A DNA stretch of 64,000 bases, taken from positions 1 to 64,000 of the forward strand of contig JADKBK010000005.1 in the NCBI GenBank assembly GCA_016715075.1, in the 5' to 3' direction. Positions within the stretch are counted from its first letter, which is position 1. The number at the start of each line of letters is the position of its first letter. The translations under genes and the position numbers were made by a program. Under the pieces are notes generated by a model that was not told the origin of the DNA, did no database searches, and saw only the letters and a program-made list of their open reading frames with translations. The DNA is from Bacteroidales bacterium. GTDB taxonomy: Bacteria > Bacteroidota > Bacteroidia > Bacteroidales > VadinHA17. Below, one piece after another: positions 17,986 through 26,095 of this stretch.

Positions 17986-20064
17986 ATGAAGACATTTTCT
18001 TTTGTTTGTTTTGTTTTGATAAGTTTTTTGGCTGACAGCCAGGTTCCTGCGAAGATGAACAGTTATGATGGAAAGTACTGTAAAGGAATCGGGGATACGG
18101 ACTTTCTCAGACTTATCGACGAATCGTTTGCATTTTTTAATCCAAATGCTACAGTTCCGAATCTGACTATGGTATATAAACCTGAGTGGGATACATTCAC
18201 CGAAGGCGCTGGCTGGGGAGCCTGGTGGATCCAGAACAGTTATGGATTTTCATATTCAGCCACTCCATTTCTCCAGGAACCTTGGGTCTCCATTTTGCAG
18301 CAATCATGGGATCTGTTCTGGGAAAACCAGGGAGACGGTAAGCATATGGGCAATTTCGGGAATGACCCGAATTCTGTTCTCTATAGTTTAATTGGACCCG
18401 ACGGTTGCCTGGGTGATTGCGCTTCTCCAGAGCAAATAGCCTTCCGACAGGGCGACGGGGATGTTCTGGCTCACGACTGGTTCTATGAAGCCACTGCTGC
18501 CGGACTTGTGATGCAATCTGAAATACTTCTTGTGAACCATGATCTGAATGCAATTGCACATTATCTGCCAAAGATGGAACGGTCGAGTGACTTTATAGAA
18601 AAAGTGCGTGACCAGAAAAACAATCTGTTCCTCGTTGGACCTGCCTGTAACCTTCTGGCACCGAGCTATGGCGGAGTAAAACAGCCCGATGGATCATTCG
18701 GAAAAGGATATCTGGCCGGCCTTTCGATCACATATCTTGCTGCCCTCGACCGCATGGTTGAGTTATACAAATTGACAGGCGATAAAGACAAACTTACTGA
18801 ATATCAGCGCAGGCAGGAGATTACCCGAGAGTCCTTGCCACTGCTTATGACACCTGCCGGCTATTTTGTCAAGTCACTTGAACCCGGTGGCATCAAACAT
18901 GGTGTTCTTGGCCAGAAAAAATTCGGTTATCTCGAAGGAGTAGCAAATGCTGATGCAGTTGGTTTACGTGTGGCAGACAAAAAAACTTCAGAGAGCATAT
19001 ATAAACAGATTGCCTCATATCCTGCTATCCGTCCGTTTGATTTCCTTCTGACCAACGCACCGGGTCTCGACGATACCTATGCAGAATGGGGAAAAGCATC
19101 AGGTCCAGGACTCAGCGGCTTCTGGAAGTATGGTCAATGGGTTAACGGAGGAGTGTGGGGCACAGTGGAGGGGCGCGCAATTCTGATGTATTATCGTCTC
19201 GGGAAATTTGAAGATATTCGCCGTTCTGCAACAAGAGCAATGAAATGGGCAAAGGACTTCCGAATGGATGCCCCCTGGTCACAATATGGAGAGAACTCAA
19301 GTAATCCATGGTCTGATAAAGGTAACTTTCGTGTAGGTGGTGTAGCTGTAATGATTGATAACTTTGCCATACCTGCAGCGACGATACGCGGGTTATTCGA
19401 TTTCGATTATCGTTCCGACAGGCTGATCCTGAGGCCTCGGATTCCGGCAACAATCAATGAATTCACTCAGAAGCACCCCGTACGCTTCGGCAATAAAAAA
19501 CTATACCTATCCTGTCAGAATGGAGGTCCTGATGTTATCTCGGTAAAAATTAATGGTGAAATGCTTAATATTTCCTCACCTGAAGAAATTGATCTGATAT
19601 ACAGTGAATTGCCTGATAAAGCTGCAATCGAGATAGTTACAGGAGGTGGATGGCCTGCTCAATTGCCGACTGTTGGATATCCTGTATCACCTGCTCTTAT
19701 CTCAGGAGATGAAACAAAAGCGCCTGAAATGACAGAGCTGACAGATGCTATGAAGAAGCCTTTTTCTATTCTCTCCGAGATGAACAGGCTTCTGGAAGCA
19801 GAACAAGGTGCGGAATATGATAAAGCGTTTGTGGCTGCTGCAATAAAATCATTTGATGATTATCTAATTCGTGCAGCTATGGATCCTGGACCTGGATATT
19901 ATCGTCCTATAACCTCTGAACGCAGGGAAGGCATAAATAAGTTTTATGAACAGGCAGCATTATCAATGTACACTGGGTTAGTAAACAGGATGGTGAGGTA
20001 TTCTGAAAAGGGTAATACAGAGCAGAAACATATCGCTGAATTGTTCGCCAAAGCCCGAAACTAA
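17986..20064 (+). CDS. Secreted six-hairpin glycosidase-like protein, family not recognised
   Basis: This 692-residue protein has a signal peptide (FVCFVLISFLADSQ). It is rich in Trp and helix-forming segments, as in (alpha/alpha)6 glycosidases: GWGAWWIQNSYGFSYS, HDWFYEATAAGLVMQSE, GFWKYGQWVNGGVWGTVEG and MDAPWSQYGENSSNPWS. A short beta region from ~480 to 560 (RSDRLILRPRIP) resembles the C-terminal sandwich of GH78/GH63-type enzymes. A helical tail of ~110 residues ends the protein. Specificity cannot be given. It follows the GH5 gene by 12 bases and precedes a GH38 gene by 38, so it probably acts on the same glycan. Confidence 0.6.
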   Translation: MKTFSFVCFVLISFLADSQVPAKMNSYDGKYCKGIGDTDFLRLIDESFAFFNPNATVPNLTMVYKPEWDTFTEGAGWGAWWIQNSYGFSYSATPFLQEPWVSILQQSWDLFWENQGDGKHMGNFGNDPNSVLYSLIGPDGCLGDCASPEQIAFRQGDGDVLAHDWFYEATAAGLVMQSEILLVNHDLNAIAHYLPKMERSSDFIEKVRDQKNNLFLVGPACNLLAPSYGGVKQPDGSFGKGYLAGLSITYLAALDRMVELYKLTGDKDKLTEYQRRQEITRESLPLLMTPAGYFVKSLEPGGIKHGVLGQKKFGYLEGVANADAVGLRVADKKTSESIYKQIASYPAIRPFDFLLTNAPGLDDTYAEWGKASGPGLSGFWKYGQWVNGGVWGTVEGRAILMYYRLGKFEDIRRSATRAMKWAKDFRMDAPWSQYGENSSNPWSDKGNFRVGGVAVMIDNFAIPAATIRGLFDFDYRSDRLILRPRIPATINEFTQKHPVRFGNKKLYLSCQNGGPDVISVKINGEMLNISSPEEIDLIYSELPDKAAIEIVTGGGWPAQLPTVGYPVSPALISGDETKAPEMTELTDAMKKPFSILSEMNRLLEAEQGAEYDKAFVAAAIKSFDDYLIRAAMDPGPGYYRPITSERREGINKFYEQAALSMYTGLVNRMVRYSEKGNTEQKHIAELFAKARN

Positions 20065-20102
20065 AAAATTCCGATTATCACAATCACAAAGAGTCATTGT
20101 TT

Positions 20103-23033
20103 ATGAAATATACCGGAGGTAAATCAATTATTGCAGTAACGGCATTGATGATATTTCTGAACTGCCAGTATGTACCCGCTCAGGAGAATAAGAGGAGTAA
20201 AAAAATATCAGATTGCTCTTCCTCTTTTCCGAATAAGTTGGAGAGCACAGTTCAGCCTTTCTACCGTCACAGGACTGATGGCAAACCCGGAAGGGAGATA
20301 ATATTGGATTTCAAAGGTTCAAAGTTTTCAGGCAAAGGGACAATTGAGGTGGAATGTGCAGGAATGAAGGAAACAATAAATCTTGATACAAAGGAGGTTA
20401 TTGAAAAATTCTCTCTCCTTTTGCCGCAGGGAGCAGGAGTAGAATCAGTCTGCACTGCAAATATTACTCTCCGAAGCGCAGGGAATGAGATTTCAACTTC
20501 AGTGGTGGTTCATCCTAAACGTCAATGGACTGTTTATATCTATCCCCATTCTCATGTTGATATCGGATATACCAACACGCATGAGAACGTTGAACTGATT
20601 CACAAAAGAAACCTGGTTTACGGCGTTGATCTGGCAAGGAAGACTAAAGATTATCCAAAGGATGCAAGATATCTCTGGAATCCCGAGGTGCTGTGGCCTG
20701 TTGAAAGGTACCTCAGGAATGCTACTCCTGAGCAGAAACAAACAATTGTCGAAGCTGTTCGCAAAGGCTGGCTGCACCTCGACGCAGGATATGTTCACAC
20801 AAACACGACTGCTGCAGCCGATGAGGAACTATTTGAGTTTTTCCGCGAGTGTGATAAAATGAGAGAACTTACTGGTAAGAACATTGAGACTCTTGTGCAG
20901 GTTGATATACCTGGCATGACCTGGGGCATTGTCCCTGTTGCCGCTGAACTGGGGATTAAGTATTGTCTTGCAATGAATAACGGATCCGACAGGGTAGGCC
21001 TTTCCACCGATTTCAGTTTCAAGCCATTCTGGTGGAAGAGTCCCGACGGTAAATCAAAAATACTCTTCTTCCAGCCCGGAAGCTATAATCCGGGTGCGGT
21101 TTATAAGGGATATCAGTACTGGCCATTAATGGCAGGTCATACCGATAGCGCAACACTCCTTAAGATCGTAAAAACGGATAATCCAAGGGCTTACTTTGTT
21201 GATAAATACCTTGAGGACAAGCTGCCAATGCTTGAGAACTCAGATTATTATCCCTACGATATATTTCTGATGACCTGGGCAATGGCCGATAATACTCCTA
21301 TTGACGCCGATCTGCCTGATGCAGTAAAAAGCTGGAACGAGGATTATGCATACCCTCATCTGGTAATTGCCAGCGCAACACAGATGATGCAGGCCTTTGA
21401 CAAGAAGTATGGTGATAGACTGCCAGTACTTTCAGGCGATTTTACAGAATACTGGACAGACGGACTTGGTACTGCAGCAAAGCAGACAGCCATGAACAGG
21501 TCATCAAAGGAAAGATTGATACAGGCTGAAACACTCTGGTCTATGCTGAATCCATCAACCCCTGCCCCAAGAGCAGAGATAAGTGAGGCATGGAGGAATA
21601 TCATTATGGGAACGGAACATACATGGTGCTTCATGGATCCTAAACGACAGCCGATCACAAATGATATTCTTAAGGTTAAGTTTGGCTTCTTCCAGAAGGG
21701 AGAGGATATAAGCAAATCTGTACTTATCGGATCAATGAAAAATGTGACAGCTGACAGGAGCAGCGAGATAGGTGTATTCAATACATTATCATGGAGCCGT
21801 GGCGGACTTGTATATCTTACATCCGGCCAATCGGGAAATTATAATTCTGTTGTTGATTCGCAGGGAAAGAATGTTCCGGCTCAGAAACTTTCAACAGGAG
21901 AACTCGTCTTTATGGCCAGTCAGGTTCCTGCCCTGGGCTCAAAAAAATATATCCTGAAAGAGAGGAAAGTGAAAAATATGGATGGAATCGCTTCCGGGAA
22001 TGTTCTGAATAATGGAATAGTTAAAATAGTTATTGACCAGCAGACAGGTGATATAAAGAGCTTTGTAAGCGGTAACTATGAATTTGCCGACAATAACTCA
22101 GCCACTCTGATAAACAGTTACAGGTACCTTCATGGAGAGGATAATCCTGCTAAAGCAACGACAGCTCAAAAAGTAAGAATATCGGTAAAGGAAAATGGCC
22201 CCTTGCTGGGAACTCTGCTTGTAACATCAGAGGCTGAAGGCTGCCGCAGCCTGACACGTGAGATTACACTTATTTCAGGACAGTCACATCTGGAAATTGT
22301 AAATGTTATTGATAAACTTTCAGTAACTGAAAAGGAGGGGATTCACTTCGGATTCGGATTTAATATTCCATCACCGGTTACCAGGTTTGACATTCCCTGG
22401 GGCATAGTAGAACTTGAAAAAGACCAGCTTTCCGCTGCAAACCGCAACTGGATTACCTTTCAGAGGTGGCTTGATATCTCAAACGAAGAGAGGGGCATTA
22501 CCTTCTGTTCACTCGATGCACCCATGATCGAAAATGGTACAATGTCGGCCAATATTCTCGGAGCTGCAACTAATTCCCCAGCATGGATCCATAAGCTGGA
22601 GCCTTCCCCTACGATCTATTCATGGGCTTTAAACAATCACTGGCATACAAATTTCCCTCTGAGCCAGGAAGGTGTTGTCTCATTCAGGTACCGGATTCTT
22701 CCACACAATACAAAATATGATGCTGTCACCGTGAACAGGTTTGGCCTGGAACAGGCTCAGCCTCTTATTACAACAAGCCTGAAGAAAGAAGCTGTCACTG
22801 AACAGCCATTTACAATTGAAGGAAGCAGCAGTATCTATGTCTCAATAGTTAAATCCGGCAGCGGTAGCGAGCCATCAAAGATCCGCCTGCGTTCAGTTTC
22901 GGACAAGACTGAATCTGTAAAGCTTGTATGGGAGAGCCGTAAACCTTTATCTGTTAAACTTAACGGAGCCGCCGTGTTAGGTGAAATAGAAGTGCCTCCA
23001 AAAGGGCTTGTTACTCTAGATGTTGTTTATTGA
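20103..23033 (+). CDS. GH38-type alpha-mannosidase (HSHVDIGYT subtype)
   Basis: The start at ATG 20103 gives 976 residues with a signal sequence (IIAVTALMIFLNCQYVPAQ). An N-terminal ~140-residue beta domain precedes the barrel. PHSHVDIGYTNTHE is close to the classical GH38 HSHNDPGW motif, with zinc residues His151 and Asp153. VQVDIPGMTWG places the nucleophile at Asp268, and GTEHTWCFMD is the later zinc-side segment. The C-terminal NNHWHTNFP motif ties it to the partial GH38 at the left edge. It is a periplasmic alpha-mannosidase of a different subtype from its two downstream neighbours. Confidence 0.88.
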   Translation: MKYTGGKSIIAVTALMIFLNCQYVPAQENKRSKKISDCSSSFPNKLESTVQPFYRHRTDGKPGREIILDFKGSKFSGKGTIEVECAGMKETINLDTKEVIEKFSLLLPQGAGVESVCTANITLRSAGNEISTSVVVHPKRQWTVYIYPHSHVDIGYTNTHENVELIHKRNLVYGVDLARKTKDYPKDARYLWNPEVLWPVERYLRNATPEQKQTIVEAVRKGWLHLDAGYVHTNTTAAADEELFEFFRECDKMRELTGKNIETLVQVDIPGMTWGIVPVAAELGIKYCLAMNNGSDRVGLSTDFSFKPFWWKSPDGKSKILFFQPGSYNPGAVYKGYQYWPLMAGHTDSATLLKIVKTDNPRAYFVDKYLEDKLPMLENSDYYPYDIFLMTWAMADNTPIDADLPDAVKSWNEDYAYPHLVIASATQMMQAFDKKYGDRLPVLSGDFTEYWTDGLGTAAKQTAMNRSSKERLIQAETLWSMLNPSTPAPRAEISEAWRNIIMGTEHTWCFMDPKRQPITNDILKVKFGFFQKGEDISKSVLIGSMKNVTADRSSEIGVFNTLSWSRGGLVYLTSGQSGNYNSVVDSQGKNVPAQKLSTGELVFMASQVPALGSKKYILKERKVKNMDGIASGNVLNNGIVKIVIDQQTGDIKSFVSGNYEFADNNSATLINSYRYLHGEDNPAKATTAQKVRISVKENGPLLGTLLVTSEAEGCRSLTREITLISGQSHLEIVNVIDKLSVTEKEGIHFGFGFNIPSPVTRFDIPWGIVELEKDQLSAANRNWITFQRWLDISNEERGITFCSLDAPMIENGTMSANILGAATNSPAWIHKLEPSPTIYSWALNNHWHTNFPLSQEGVVSFRYRILPHNTKYDAVTVNRFGLEQAQPLITTSLKKEAVTEQPFTIEGSSSIYVSIVKSGSGSEPSKIRLRSVSDKTESVKLVWESRKPLSVKLNGAAVLGEIEVPPKGLVTLDVVY

Positions 23034-23039
23034 TTTACT

Positions 23040-23086
23040 CCTTTAATTTCTTTGCGTCCTTTGCGTTTTATCTTTGCGGTTAAAGG
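23040..23086. repeat. Short intergenic repeat with TTTGCG units and CCTTTAA/TTAAAGG ends
   Basis: Three TTTGCG units lie between CCTTTAA (23040-23046) and TTAAAGG (23080-23086). It looks like a reduced relative of the other intergenic palindromes in this window. Confidence 0.45.
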
Positions 23087-23163
23087 AATTTTACCATTGA
23101 TATTATTAAATCACCAAAAAGCACTATTTTAGTTGTGATTCATTTCAACCTAAATTAGTAATT

Positions 23164-25836
23164 ATGGTAACACTATCGGTGATTACAAAAATTACATACT
23201 CTTCTCTTTTTCTGCTTATTGTATCGGTAAATTTATTGGGACAGGCCACTAAAACTGCTACTGATAAAAATAGTGATTACTCATATTTCAGGGGGGGCTC
23301 AATGAGTGTTGTTCCTTCCTCGCATCAGGATATTGCATGGATGGACAGCATTGGCAAGTGCATCGAGTTTCGCGATGAGAAGATGATTACTCCTGTACTT
23401 GCGAGACTAAAGGCCAATAGTGATTTTAAGTTTTCAGTCGAAGACGGATTAAGTCTCAGGGAATATCTACAGAGGCATCCTGATTCATATGATGAGATCC
23501 TGAAGTATACCCGTGAAGGCCGCCTGGAATGGGGAGCCACCTACAAGCAACCCTATGAATCTATGTATGATGGTGAGTCACTTATACGGCAGGCTTACCT
23601 GGGCAGGAAATGGCTTAAAAAAACACTTCCCGGCTGCGACTCTAAGGTTTACTGGAATGAGGATGTCCCCGGACGCTCATTGCAGATGGCACAGATCCTG
23701 TCAAAATCTGGAATACCCTATATGCAGTTCAGCAGGCACCAGCCTGGTATCTACAGATGGTACAGTCCAGATGGAAGTTATATAACCTGCTATACACCGG
23801 GGCAATATGATGAGGTTGGCATACCTGTGAGAGAGGCAAAAACAGACATTGTTCCGCTTACAAAAGCCTTTACATCCATTATGACCGAGTGGAATGATTA
23901 TTATAAAAAGAGGAAAATAAAGCCTGAATTGCAGTTCCTCTATTCACATGATTTTGCAACCCCTCCGGATTATGATGCTTTTTTTAATGACTGGAATTCA
24001 AAATCACAGAAGCAGGGTAAACCCACGATAAATTATGCTACAGCAACCGAATGGTTCGATGCAGTTACAAAAGGCAAACCGGCTTTTGACAAAATACTTG
24101 GGGAAAGACCTGATGTATGGCTGTATATTCACGGCCCTTCACATCAGAGAGCGCTAAAGGCATCCAGGGAAGGGTCCCGTCTTCTTACAGCTGCCGAGAA
24201 ATTTGCAACCTTCGATGCTCTTCAGCAGGGATCATTCAGGGATTATCCCCAGGCATCTTTTACAAAAGCATGGGAAAATGCAATCTATCCCGACCACGGC
24301 TGGGGAGGTAAACATGGAGACATGACCGACAGAACATTCCGGACAGTTTATGAAACTGCAAGAACAATAGCATCGGGTATACTCGAAAAATCCATGAACA
24401 ACATTGCCGGACGGATTAAACATACCAATGATGCAATCCCTGTTACTGTTTTCAATACCCTTTCCTGGGAACGGACTGACATTGTTAAATTCACACTCGA
24501 TGCAGAAGGGAAACCCGAGAACACTTACAGACTGACCGACCAGAATGGCCGGGAGATCGCTTATCAGCTTATTGATGAACATCAGATCAAAGGGAACAGG
24601 GATGAGGTTATTACATTCCTTTTTGTAGCAGACAATGTTCCTTCACTTGGCTATAAAACATATTATCTTGAGAATGGCAAGCCTTCACCTGTCTCTGATT
24701 CATTCAAAAATAACAACCGGAGCTATGAGAACACCTATTATAAAGTTGATTTCTCAGATGGAGGTATTAAATCGCTGTATGATAAAGAATTATCTGTCAA
24801 TCTGCTGAATACGGATAAGTTCCTCGGAGCGGAGCTGTTCACTATGCAATCTGTTGGCAACGGAGCAGGGGAGTTCACCGATGTTCAGCTTCCGACAATG
24901 GAAGGATTCGCTAAAATGAGCCAGTTTGGTCAGCAATGGTCACTGGTTTCAGAAGGAGCTCTGAGGGATGTTTATGAATTCAGAAAGGAGATCAGCAATG
25001 TTACAGTTGTGCAACAGTTGATTTTCTATAAAACTATAAAACGTATAGATATACACGTTGAACTGAATGGTTTTAACGGAGAGCGCTACCGTGAGTTCAG
25101 GCTTGCATTTCCTGTAAATCAGGCAAAATCTGAAGTTGCCTATGAGGTTCCGATGGGTGTGGTAAGGATTGGTAAGGATGAAATTGCAGGGGCTGCCGGA
25201 TTCTCAAAGGCTTCACAGATCTATGATACACCGTGTTCCCAGGTTCACCCGCGTGAAGTTCAGGACTGGTTCTCTGCATCTGATGGCACAACCGGAATAA
25301 CTATAAGCTCGGATGTGGCAGTTTTCGACTGGATTGATCCTACCTCAAACCCTGAGGGTTATACTATTCTTCAACCCGTGCTGCTGGCAAGTCGTAAGAG
25401 CTGTCATGGAGAAGGTAATTATTATCTTCAGCCTGGCGATCATAACTACACATTTTCATTCTATTCTTACGGCGGAGACTGGAAAAACGGTTACCGATAC
25501 GGCACACAGTCGAATCAGCCTTTGAAGGCAGTTGCTGCTAAACCGACTAGTGGCGGTACAATGCCAGAAACAATGAGTTTCATTTCCATTGAGAACAAAA
25601 ATCTTATACTCAGCACAGTTAAAAAATGTGAAGATGACGATAATGTGATAGTCAGATGCTACGATATTGAAGGTAAAGACAGTGATGCCAAAATAACTCT
25701 TTCCTCTCCAGTTCAGAAAGCTGAACTGACAAACATGATTGAGGAAGAGGGCAAATTGATTCCGGGAAGCGGCGCTTCGCTTAATCTGAGTGTGGGGCAT
25801 AACGCAATTGAAACTGTAAAGTTGTTCGTAAAATAG
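23164..25836 (+). CDS. GH38 alpha-mannosidase (HQDIAW subtype)
   Basis: This 890-residue protein has a signal peptide ending VNLLGQ. SSHQDIAWMDS gives zinc residues His54 and Asp56, and NEDVPGRSLQ gives the predicted nucleophile Asp167. YIHGPSHQRA and YPDHGWGGKHGD match the sister genes at 13886 and 26096. The shared C-terminal segment begins SCHGEGNYYLQPGDH. It lacks the extra N-terminal domain of the 13886 protein. The three look like products of duplication followed by divergence, since their motifs agree but surrounding residues differ widely. Function: secreted exo-acting alpha-mannosidase; the linkage is unknown. Confidence 0.92.
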   Translation: MVTLSVITKITYSSLFLLIVSVNLLGQATKTATDKNSDYSYFRGGSMSVVPSSHQDIAWMDSIGKCIEFRDEKMITPVLARLKANSDFKFSVEDGLSLREYLQRHPDSYDEILKYTREGRLEWGATYKQPYESMYDGESLIRQAYLGRKWLKKTLPGCDSKVYWNEDVPGRSLQMAQILSKSGIPYMQFSRHQPGIYRWYSPDGSYITCYTPGQYDEVGIPVREAKTDIVPLTKAFTSIMTEWNDYYKKRKIKPELQFLYSHDFATPPDYDAFFNDWNSKSQKQGKPTINYATATEWFDAVTKGKPAFDKILGERPDVWLYIHGPSHQRALKASREGSRLLTAAEKFATFDALQQGSFRDYPQASFTKAWENAIYPDHGWGGKHGDMTDRTFRTVYETARTIASGILEKSMNNIAGRIKHTNDAIPVTVFNTLSWERTDIVKFTLDAEGKPENTYRLTDQNGREIAYQLIDEHQIKGNRDEVITFLFVADNVPSLGYKTYYLENGKPSPVSDSFKNNNRSYENTYYKVDFSDGGIKSLYDKELSVNLLNTDKFLGAELFTMQSVGNGAGEFTDVQLPTMEGFAKMSQFGQQWSLVSEGALRDVYEFRKEISNVTVVQQLIFYKTIKRIDIHVELNGFNGERYREFRLAFPVNQAKSEVAYEVPMGVVRIGKDEIAGAAGFSKASQIYDTPCSQVHPREVQDWFSASDGTTGITISSDVAVFDWIDPTSNPEGYTILQPVLLASRKSCHGEGNYYLQPGDHNYTFSFYSYGGDWKNGYRYGTQSNQPLKAVAAKPTSGGTMPETMSFISIENKNLILSTVKKCEDDDNVIVRCYDIEGKDSDAKITLSSPVQKAELTNMIEEEGKLIPGSGASLNLSVGHNAIETVKLFVK

Positions 25837-25863
25837 ATTAGTATATTTAACAACTCCGGCGCA

Positions 25864-26002
25864 GTTGAAAAAGTCCTCTGTGGAACTCTGTGATACCTCT
25901 GTGCTCTCTGTGTAAGTTTTTAATTTTTAGTTACACAGAGATCCACAGAGAATTCACAGAGGCACACAGAGAAAGACAGTTAGAAGCTGCAACTTTTTCA
26001 AC
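25864..26002. repeat. Intergenic palindrome with CTCTGTG/CACAGAG units
   Basis: This 139-base imperfect palindrome fills most of the spacer between two GH38 genes. The ends are GTTGAAAAAG (25864-25873) and CTTTTTCAAC (25993-26002). The left arm has about five CTCTGTG-like units and the right arm the complementary CACAGAG units. A short open frame inside it is not a gene. Confidence 0.8.
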
Positions 26003-26095
26003 AGCCACTTACCCGAATGGGGAAATGATTTATTTAGTTACATCCAAAGAATTGGTGATTTTAAATATATTTCAAAGACCGACTATAAATTTCCT

